The position numbers were made by a program, and so were the translations under genes. DNA of 18,832 bases, taken from NCBI GenBank assembly GCA_031409875.1, contig JANNYB010000157.1, positions 1 to 18,832 of the forward strand. The letters are read 5' to 3'. The DNA is from CALMEH01 sp031409875 (GTDB lineage Bacteria; Acidobacteriota; Blastocatellia; Pyrinomonadales; Pyrinomonadaceae). A model generated the notes under the pieces. The model made no database searches and was not told the origin of the DNA. It saw only the letters and a program-made list of their open reading frames with translations. Below are positions 14,459 through 18,832 of the stretch, in pieces (position 1 is the stretch's first letter; every line of letters begins with the position of its first letter).

Positions 14459-14563
14459 CGGAATAGCTGATAGTTGATAGCTGAAAACTGATAACCGAAG
14501 CAGATTTTTTGCGGCACGGCAGACAAATTATCAGTTATTCGCTATCAGTTTTCAGCTATTCCG
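14459..14563. repeat. Long imperfect hairpin between lpd and the rhodanese gene
   Basis: 36-bp arms at 14459-14494 and 14528-14563 pair with about seven mismatches (both ends CGGAATAGCTGA and its complement). They consist of words like TGATAGC, GATAGTT and TGAAAACTG, around a 33-nt loop. It lies between two divergent genes, upstream of both, so it is not a simple terminator. It resembles in design the hairpins after surE and pcm. Confidence 0.75.
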
Positions 14564-14611
14564 AAGATTCTCATTTTAGTTGAATAAAATTTGAGTTAAA
14601 CTGAAAAAGCT

Positions 14612-14965
14612 ATGGAACATTCAAAAGAATTCGAGAAATTAGTCGCCGACATAATGCCGAATATCAAGGAAATTTCGGTTGCGGAAACTTTGGAAAAAAT
14701 TGAATCGGGCGCAACTTTGATTGATGTGCGCGAAGATAACGAATTTGAAACCGCACACGCGAAGGGCGCGGAACATATCGGGCGCGGCGTGATTGAGCGC
14801 GACATTATCGGCAAATTTCCCGACAAAAATTCAGAGTTGATTTTATATTGCGGCGGCGGTTATCGTTCGGCACTCGCAGCGGAAAATCTGCAAAAAATGG
14901 GTTACAACAATGTGTTTTCGATGATTGGCGGCTGGACGGCGTGGAAGGCAAAGGATGAGGGATGA
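14612..14965 (+). CDS. Rhodanese-domain sulfurtransferase
   Basis: 117 residues, single rhodanese domain. The conserved LIDVREDNEFETAHAKGAEHIG (CH2A-like motif, residues ~36-57) precedes the active-site loop CGGGYRSA with catalytic Cys80, and a GGWTAWK motif closes the domain. Such proteins carry persulfide sulfur between donors and acceptors. The N-terminal ~18 residues are an extra helix. Its stop lies inside a tandem GGATGAA repeat that also holds the start of the methyltransferase gene 3 bp later, so the two genes form an operon. The sulfur theme fits a thiol-directed methyltransferase as partner, which is an inference. Confidence 0.92.
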   Translation: MEHSKEFEKLVADIMPNIKEISVAETLEKIESGATLIDVREDNEFETAHAKGAEHIGRGVIERDIIGKFPDKNSELILYCGGGYRSALAAENLQKMGYNNVFSMIGGWTAWKAKDEG

Positions 14966-14980
14966 AGGATGAAGGATGAA
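14953..14980 (+). repeat. Four tandem 7-bp units at the rhodanese/methyltransferase junction
   Basis: GGATGAG followed by three GGATGAA units (14953-14959, 14960-14966, 14967-14973, 14974-14980). The array holds the last codons and TGA of the rhodanese gene, the Shine-Dalgarno-like purine tract and the ATG of the methyltransferase gene. Because 7 is not a multiple of 3, unit gain or loss would change which ATG is in frame. Confidence 0.8.
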
Positions 14981-15646
14981 AAAGATTTAATTCGTGAACG
15001 GACGAAAGAAATTCAGGCGGAATTTGCGAAACGCGGTGATGCGGTTGGTTGGTTTGATGCGCTTTATGCGGAAGCTGAAGGCGATAATGCGCGAATTCCT
15101 TGGGCAGACCTTTTGCCGAATCGGTTTTTTGTCGAATTTGCGGAGAAAACTAATCTGCAAGGCGATAATCGAAAGGCTTTGGTTGTCGGTTGCGGACTTG
15201 GCGACGATGCGCGGTTTTTGCACGATTTGGGTTTCAATGTTACGGCTTTCGATATTTCACCGACGGCAATTGATTGGGCGCGAAAATTACATTCGGAAAC
15301 CGATATAAAATTTGTCGTTGCCGACCTTTTTAATCCGCCGACAGATTGGTATCAAGCGTTTGAGTTTGTTTTGGAAATTTACACGATTCAACCTTTACCG
15401 CTCGAAATTCGCCCGAAAGTTATTGACGCGATTGCTAATTTCATCAAGTTTCCAAACGGAAAACTCGTCATCGTAACCCGCGGGCGCGAAAACGACGAAA
15501 TTCCGCTCGAAATGCCGTGGGCTTTATCGCGCAAAGATTTATCGCGCTTTGAAACGAACAATTTAAAGCAAGTTTATTTTGAAGAAACGCTCGACGATGA
15601 AATTCCACCAATGAAAAGATTTGTCGTCGAATACGAAAGAAACTAA
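14969..15646 (+). CDS. Class I SAM-dependent methyltransferase, thiopurine methyltransferase-like
   Basis: 225 residues. SAM-binding motif I is LVVGCGLGDDA (residues 71-81), with the acidic end of strand 2 at AFDIS (D95) and a motif II-like KFVVADLFNPP. The N-terminal WFDALYAEAEGDNARIPWADLLPN matches the TPMT/thiol-methyltransferase type, where a conserved Trp-x-x-x-Tyr and Pro-Trp lie before the SAM domain. Predicted substrate is a thiol, selenol or similar small molecule; it cannot be fixed from sequence. Start is ATG 14969, in frame with no upstream alternative, and coupled to the rhodanese gene. Confidence 0.85.
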   Translation: MKDEKDLIRERTKEIQAEFAKRGDAVGWFDALYAEAEGDNARIPWADLLPNRFFVEFAEKTNLQGDNRKALVVGCGLGDDARFLHDLGFNVTAFDISPTAIDWARKLHSETDIKFVVADLFNPPTDWYQAFEFVLEIYTIQPLPLEIRPKVIDAIANFIKFPNGKLVIVTRGRENDEIPLEMPWALSRKDLSRFETNNLKQVYFEETLDDEIPPMKRFVVEYERN

Positions 15647-15656
15647 AAAATTCTAG

Positions 15657-15691
15657 TAGTTAATCAAATAAAAATTGGTGCAAATTACAAC
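15657..15691. repeat. Module-flanking repeat R1
   Basis: 35 bp, identical to 16305-16339 (R2) and homologous to 18351-18388 (R4; five substitutions and two 1-base gaps) and 17697-17734 (R3). It begins TAGTTAATCA and ends GCAAATTACAAC. It sits 10 bp after the methyltransferase stop and marks the left side of the RelE-type module. Confidence 0.9.
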
Positions 15692-15747
15692 AAATTTGAC
15701 TTGTATAACAGAAATTACTCTGAGTTACAGAATTAAACCCAACAGAT

Positions 15748-15785
15748 TGACCGGAAAAAACCAGTCAGGCACAAAGGAAATGCCT
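15748..15785 (-). terminator. Tandem small hairpins downstream of the RelE-type gene
   Basis: On the minus strand, AGGCA (15785-15781) pairs with TGCCT (15771-15767), then TGACTGG (15767-15761) pairs with CCGGTCA (15754-15748) around a 6-nt T-rich loop. No long T run follows, so this may be an RNA end structure rather than a strong terminator. Confidence 0.35.
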
Positions 15786-15799
15786 AAGAAGCAGATTTG

Positions 15800-16057
15800 T
15801 TAGTAAGTTCTCTCATTACGTTTGGCAAGACGAACGACAGTGATAATAAGTTTAGTATCTTGGACAAAATAGATAACGCGAAAATCGCCAACGCGGATAC
15901 GATATAATCCGCCCGCATCAACCATTTTCTTATATCCGTAAGGGCGTGGCTCATCTTCGAGTTCACGCAGAGCGCGGCGAATGAGGATTTGCGCGGGCTT
16001 TTCCAATTTGTCAACAAATTTGGCAACCGATTTTTCTAAAATTACTTGATACTTCAT
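15800..16057 (-). CDS. RelE/ParE-superfamily toxin
   Basis: 85 residues with the RelE pattern: an N-terminal beta strand (YQVILEKSVAKFVDKL), helices with IRRALRELEDEPRPYGYKKM, then the core LYRIRVGDFRVIYFV (residues ~51-65), and a final strand with ITVVRLAKRNERTY. RelE-type toxins cleave mRNA on the ribosome. The Arg residues of YRIRVGDFR are the ones usually important. The start overlaps the antitoxin's stop by 4 bp (ATGA), typical of a TA operon with the antitoxin first. The module is flanked by the exact 35-bp repeats R1 and R2. Confidence 0.88.
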   Translation of the reverse strand: MKYQVILEKSVAKFVDKLEKPAQILIRRALRELEDEPRPYGYKKMVDAGGLYRIRVGDFRVIYFVQDTKLIITVVRLAKRNERTY

Positions 16058-16278
16058 CTATCCCAGAAATTTTCGGCTTCCTTGAGCGTGATAAACTCGC
16101 CGTGTTCGAGAGCTTTGTAAGCATACTGAATGTCTTCGAGGTCTTCGGCAGTTAATTCGGGATTTTCAAGTGGGCAAATTTTCTCCAAAACGCGCATCAA
16201 TTCTTGAAACTCGCCTACGTCGGCGATTTCGTAATGCAGCATTTTGTTGACCGGAATATCAATGATAATTTGTCCCAT
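16054..16278 (-). CDS. Antitoxin partner of the RelE-type toxin
   Basis: 74 residues, acidic. It begins GQIIIDIPVNKMLHYEIADV, with an N-terminal beta strand that could be a ribbon-type or toxin-wrapping element, followed by two acidic helices (TAEDLEDIQYAYKALEHGEF) and TLKEAENFWDR. No classical RHH or AbrB signature is certain. Antitoxin role is assigned from its size, acidity and position directly before, and overlapping, a RelE-type gene. Its upstream DNA contains R2 only 27 bp away, so the repeat could contribute to its promoter region. Confidence 0.75.
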   Translation of the reverse strand: MGQIIIDIPVNKMLHYEIADVGEFQELMRVLEKICPLENPELTAEDLEDIQYAYKALEHGEFITLKEAENFWDR

Positions 16279-16304
16279 ACACCGAATATTAACACAAATT
16301 TCGT

Positions 16305-16339
16305 TAGTTAATCAAATAAAAATTGGTGCAAATTACAAC
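16305..16339. repeat. Module-flanking repeat R2
   Basis: Exact 35-bp direct copy of R1, 648 bp downstream of it and in the same orientation. It lies upstream of the RelE-module antitoxin and 33 bp from the end of the first secreted paralogue. Confidence 0.9.
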
Positions 16340-16372
16340 CAAAACTTAGCAAATCGCAGATGATATTTTACT

Positions 16373-16951
16373 TTATTGCTTCGGCTTGGTCTCAATCTTG
16401 TCTAATTCTCTTTTTCGTTTCAAAAGAACAAAGCCGCCGACATAATCGTTGGCTTTTAATAATCTTTTGTTGCTTACGGCTACTTCTGCTGCACTTCTTT
16501 CTTCCGGTAACAAATTAGGATTAAATGTTTTGTTATCCGGTGATTGGTAAATCAATCGAGCGGCAAGCCTCTTTCCTTCTTTGTCGAGTTCATCTTGATT
16601 GGCATATATAGTCATAAATAACATTGCTTGCTTAAGTTCCGCGCCGTTAGCTTTTATTACAACATAATAAGAGTTTTCTATTGCTGGTTCGCCGTTCACA
16701 AGTTTTGCAAGTTCGTATTGCGTTGTGAGTTGAAAACTTGTGAAACCAGAATAAAGTTTATATGCCTTTGTGTCTTTTTTGCTCTCGTCCTTCGTCCAAA
16801 TTCCGGCGCGTAAAAGTGCTTCGACTAATTGTTGCTCATCCGCCATCATGAAGGCTTCGGCTAAACTTGATTTCGTTTGAGCGAATGACGCGGCGGACGT
16901 GCCGAAAATTATTGTGAGAAATAATAGAGTAAATAATTGTTTTTTAATCAT
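16373..16951 (-). CDS. Secreted protein of unknown function, paralogue A
   Basis: 192 residues with a clear Sec signal peptide: MIKKQ, a hydrophobic core LLFLTIIFGTSA, and a cleavage-like ASFA before QTK at residues ~21-25. The mature part is helical, with LVEALLRAGIW, an ELAKLVNGE segment, YYVVIKANGAELKQAMLFM, DELDKEGKRLA and a basic Lys/Arg-rich end. No domain recognised. It is a tandem paralogue of the next gene (17039-17602), with the same signal peptide, the same order of segments and a related upstream region. Shine-Dalgarno AAAGGTGA precedes ATG. Confidence 0.8.
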   Translation of the reverse strand: MIKKQLFTLLFLTIIFGTSAASFAQTKSSLAEAFMMADEQQLVEALLRAGIWTKDESKKDTKAYKLYSGFTSFQLTTQYELAKLVNGEPAIENSYYVVIKANGAELKQAMLFMTIYANQDELDKEGKRLAARLIYQSPDNKTFNPNLLPEERSAAEVAVSNKRLLKANDYVGGFVLLKRKRELDKIETKPKQ

Positions 16952-17038
16952 AATTCACCTTTAAAGTAAAAATATTATCGTTCCTTTCTTTTATAAAATC
17001 TGCACAGGTCGTTTTTGTTACTCTTTGGATGTGATCTT

Positions 17039-17602
17039 TTATTTTATGTCTTTTTCTGAGTTTTCAATTCCCTTCTTCAGCCCATATCCCGCCGCATAAT
17101 TCCCTGCTACGTCCAAACGCTTCTTTAATCGGTTTAGCTCTTCTGAACTACGCTTTTCATCTGGAATACTGACATCAAACTTTGTATCACCTTGCGCTTG
17201 ATAAAAAGAGCGTGTGAGTTGATCTTGTCCAGTTTGGTCTAATTCGTCAGCGTGTGCTAGTGCTGATATTAAGATTACTGCATTGCGAACATCAGAACCG
17301 TTCACTTTAACCATTGGGTAAGCTCCGGTTTCTTTGTCCTTTTCAATGTGATTATTAACAAATTGATAAATTTCTATCGGAGCATTTGTAATGCTCATAG
17401 CAAATATATATCTGTTATAGGGTGCGGTATTCTTTAATTTTTCGTCTTTACTGTAAATAGGGGGCTTTATTCTAGTCAACGCCTCAAGAAGAGCAGGATT
17501 ATCCAGCAATATCAAATCTTGTTTTGTTTGAGCAAATGACGTGCTGGACGCGCCAAAAATTATTGCAAAAAATAACGATATAAGTAATTGCTTTTTAATC
17601 AT
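17039..17602 (-). CDS. Secreted protein of unknown function, paralogue B
   Basis: 187 residues. The signal peptide MIKKQLLISLFFAIIFGASS ending TSFA-QTKQ nearly repeats that of paralogue A. Shared mature segments are LLEALTRI, VKVNGSDVRNAVILISALA, DELDQTGQDQLTRSFYQ, PDEKRSSEELNRLKKRL and a Gly-rich NYAAGYGLKKG. About 85 bp of upstream DNA, including the AAGGTGAATT Shine-Dalgarno region, also aligns with that of paralogue A, so the duplicated unit carried its promoter. Function unknown; exported to periplasm or outside. Confidence 0.8.
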   Translation of the reverse strand: MIKKQLLISLFFAIIFGASSTSFAQTKQDLILLDNPALLEALTRIKPPIYSKDEKLKNTAPYNRYIFAMSITNAPIEIYQFVNNHIEKDKETGAYPMVKVNGSDVRNAVILISALAHADELDQTGQDQLTRSFYQAQGDTKFDVSIPDEKRSSEELNRLKKRLDVAGNYAAGYGLKKGIENSEKDIK

Positions 17603-17696
17603 AATTCACCTTCAAAACAAAAATATCATAACCTTTTTTCCTTCCAAAATTCGCTAATCGTTTTTATTACTAAAATTTGCTTTGATTGCTTTTTTC

Positions 17697-17734
17697 TAAT
17701 TTATCAGACAAGAAAATCGTTGTGAATCACAACG
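17697..17734. repeat. Module-flanking repeat R3
   Basis: 38 bp. Bases 17700-17734 match 18354-18388 (R4) at 31 of 35. It ends AATCACAACG, 2 bp from the 3' end of the DUF2283 gene. Confidence 0.8.
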
Positions 17735-17736
17735 CT

Positions 17737-17979
17737 TTAATTTTCGTATAAATCGAAAATTTCAATACTTACAATTCGGTTTTGCGAATCCAAATCAAAA
17801 ATAACACCATCGTCAAGTTTGCTTTGATTGCTGATGACCGGCTTTTCGTTGGTAAAGCGTAAATAAAGAATATTTTCTTCATCGTCAAACTTAGTCAAAA
17901 TCGGCACACTCGGCAACTGAACTCTTTTTGTCGCCAATGATAATAATTTTTTAGTCGGCGTTAATAATCTCGTGTCCAT
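17737..17979 (-). CDS. DUF2283 protein, probable partner of the frameshifted upstream gene
   Basis: 80 residues. The DUF2283 signature is in the second half: KFDDEENILYLRFTNEKPV, then DDGVIFDLDSQNRIVSIEIFDL, i.e. the family's LYIRF strand and the D-x-D..GRIVGIEI segment. An N-terminal ~25-residue basic extension precedes it. DUF2283 genes commonly accompany small toxin-like genes. Here the ATG lies inside the end of the upstream gene (19-bp overlap), so the pair is coupled. Antitoxin role is inferred. Confidence 0.78.
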   Translation of the reverse strand: MDTRLLTPTKKLLSLATKRVQLPSVPILTKFDDEENILYLRFTNEKPVISNQSKLDDGVIFDLDSQNRIVSIEIFDLYEN

Positions 17980-18273
17980 ATTACTTTGTTTTCGTCGTAA
18001 TCATCTTGAATTCGTGCCGAAATGATGAAACCGTCAGCTTTGGAAACTTCTCTATAAATAACGTGAATCCATTTTCGGCGCGATAAATTGACAACGGCAA
18101 TCTTAGATTTATTATTTCCGCGCAAAATAAATTGCGGATTTTCTACGGTGTCTAAAACGATATTATAGTATCCGCTCATAATAAGAGTGATTAAAAATAA
18201 TATGGTCATACCATCGTTCTTCCATTAAACGAATCGGCACACTGCTAATTGATTTTACAATATCTAAAATCAT
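17961..18273 (-). pseudogene. Small nuclease-like (PBECR/RelE-type) gene broken by a frameshift
   Basis: From ATG 18273 the frame reads MILDIVKSISSVPIRLMEER, then WYDHIIFNHSYYE, and stops at 18165-18163. From about 18176 a second frame reads GYYNIVLDTVENPQFILRG, then SKIAVVNLSRRKWIHVIYRE, DGFIISARI and VIWTRDY, to the stop at 17961. Joined, these give one protein of ~104 residues with a W-x-x-H-I...H start, a T-V-E-x-P middle and a DGF(I/V)-(I/V)-(S/T)-A end, the pattern of phage-Barnase-EndoU-ColicinE5/D-RelE-like nucleases. One extra base (in the CGG at 18174-18172) is enough to explain the break. It may be a real lesion or a sequencing error. Nuclease assignment is by pattern only. Confidence 0.7.
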
Positions 18274-18350
18274 AAATCCATATTTTTAGCCCTATTTCCG
18301 AAGAGTGCAAAAGATAATTTCTTATTCCTATGATTGTCTTGATGAGTTTT

Positions 18351-18388
18351 TAGTTTATCAGATAAGAAAATCGTCGCAAATCACAACG
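18351..18388. repeat. Module-flanking repeat R4
   Basis: 38 bp starting TAGTTTATCAGATAAG and ending GCAAATCACAACG. It is in the same orientation as R1-R3, 654 bp from R3, and encloses the DUF2283 module together with R3. It lies 44 bp before the next plus-strand gene. Confidence 0.85.
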
Positions 18389-18432
18389 TCGAATATGCGC
18401 GTGAAAACGATTTATGTTAGTCTGACGTTTTT

Positions 18433-18687
18433 ATGCAATATGCTTGGTATGATTTTGTCGGCTCGATTGGTGTCGGCGTTATAATTTTTACATATATTTT
18501 GCTTCAGGTCGGGAAAATCCGCAGCGAGCAATTAACTTACTCGCTGCTGAATGCCGGCGGCGCGAGTTTGATTATTTTTTCGTTGTTTTATAATTTCAAT
18601 TTTTCCGCGTTTATTGTCGAATTCTTTTGGGTTTTGATTAGTCTTTTCGGCATTGTCAGATATTTTCTTAATCGTTCAGGTTCATAA
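18433..18687 (+). CDS. CBU_0592-like small membrane protein
   Basis: 84 residues with three hydrophobic helices: FVGSIGVGVIIFTYILLQVG, then LLNAGGASLIIFSLFYNF, then IVEFFWVLISLFGIVRYFL. The pattern (G-x-x-G helix, GKIRSEQLTYSLLN with a conserved Tyr and Asn, then W-x-L-I-S-x-x-G) matches the CBU_0592 family of small integral membrane proteins, whose function is not known. Start ATG 18433 follows a short AT-rich region. It ends 32 bp from the transposase remnant. Confidence 0.75.
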   Translation: MQYAWYDFVGSIGVGVIIFTYILLQVGKIRSEQLTYSLLNAGGASLIIFSLFYNFNFSAFIVEFFWVLISLFGIVRYFLNRSGS

Positions 18688-18719
18688 TTTTATTATCCAC
18701 AGAGCAACTGTGATAAAAG

Positions 18720-18832
18720 TCAAGCCGAAACTTGAGTAACTTTGGGATTCCAAGCAGAATTATTTTTGACCATTGAATTTAGAAAAGTCATCAATTTTCT
18801 GGCACAGGCAATTAAAGCTACTTTTTTCAGTT
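18720..18832 (-). CDS. IS110-family transposase, C-terminal end only
   Basis: 36 codons run off the right edge. The minus-strand reading KKVALIACARKLMTFLNSMV, then KNNSAWNP, matches the C-terminus of IS110/IS116/IS902 transposases, where K-V-A-L-V-A-x-x-R-K-L-L-x-x-L-N-A-M is characteristic. The DEDD catalytic domain and most of the Transposase_20 domain lie outside the window, so completeness is unknown. The element's end probably lies near 18690-18720, next to a short palindrome (CACAG AGCAA CTGTG). Confidence 0.7.
   Translation of the reverse strand, partial: LKKVALIACARKLMTFLNSMVKNNSAWNPKVTQVSA

Noticed and set aside
14326..14526. A 66-codon minus-strand ORF between lpd and the rhodanese gene
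   Set aside because: It runs through the long hairpin and the lpd promoter and has no family-like sequence.
17961..18209. A membrane-anchored 82-residue protein starting MTILFLITLIM
   Set aside because: The hydrophobic leader is an out-of-frame reading of the WYDHIIFNHSYYE segment upstream of a frameshift; it is not a real signal or anchor.
15657..18388. A CRISPR array
   Set aside because: There are only four repeats, spaced about 650-1400 bp apart with genes between them, and no cas genes.
15657..18388. A canonical integron cassette array
   Set aside because: The repeats lack a clear pair of GTTRRRY/RYYYAAC cores and imperfect-palindrome layout of attC, and no integron integrase is in the window.

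Overview
The window reads as a chromosomal segment of a Gram-negative-like bacterium of moderate GC. Candidates are Acidobacteriota (Blastocatellia-like) or a neighbouring phylum. This is a guess from gene content: an E3 subunit with a CGLRGC redox motif, a surE-pcm-dedA row, TMEM175 and CBU_0592-type membrane proteins, secreted orphan proteins, and long intergenic hairpins. No rRNA or single decisive marker is present.

Layout. Bases 1-3843 hold the 3' part of a very large HEAT-repeat protein, translationally coupled to a DUF4258 / YgiT-zinc-finger toxin-antitoxin-like pair. Bases 3860-4257 hold rpsU (bS21) with a clear promoter, a perfect Shine-Dalgarno sequence, a terminator and an unusual Gln/Asn-repeat tail. 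Bases 4289-5106 hold copy 1 of a two-gene cassette. Bases 5173-7526 hold surE, pcm and a DedA-family gene. A tRNA-Pro(CGG) gene and a TMEM175-like channel gene follow. Bases 8380-12885 form an accessory island on the minus strand: cassette copies 2, 3 (broken) and 4, interrupted by a plus-strand, AT-rich gene for a 711-residue XRE-HTH/GTPase protein. Then come lpd (minus), a rhodanese and a SAM methyltransferase (plus). Bases 15657-18388 are a second accessory stretch: a RelE-type pair, two tandem secreted paralogues, and a DUF2283 pair with a frameshifted partner. Four members of one ~35-38 bp repeat family bound the two toxin-antitoxin-like modules. The right edge holds a small membrane protein and the C-terminus of an IS110-type transposase.

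Most unusual content. (1) A repeated cassette encodes a ~200-residue protein that I read as a divergent RelA/SpoT-fold (toxSAS-like) enzyme plus an invariably 72-residue partner. It occurs four times in ~8.6 kb. Two toxin genes are dead, one by a point nonsense change and one by truncation plus frameshift, while all four partners stay open. (2) Copy 4 lies between the true 3' end of lpd and a second, nearly identical 60-bp copy of that 3' end, as if the cassette had been inserted there. (3) The RelE module and the DUF2283 module are each bounded by direct repeats of the same family, with similar unit lengths (648 and 654 bp) and no recombinase gene in sight. (4) The HTH-GTPase gene has two identical palindromes in its promoter, which suggests autoregulation. 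Together these point to a landing area for small defence or addiction cassettes. Antitoxin, toxin and defence roles are inferred from sequence patterns only.
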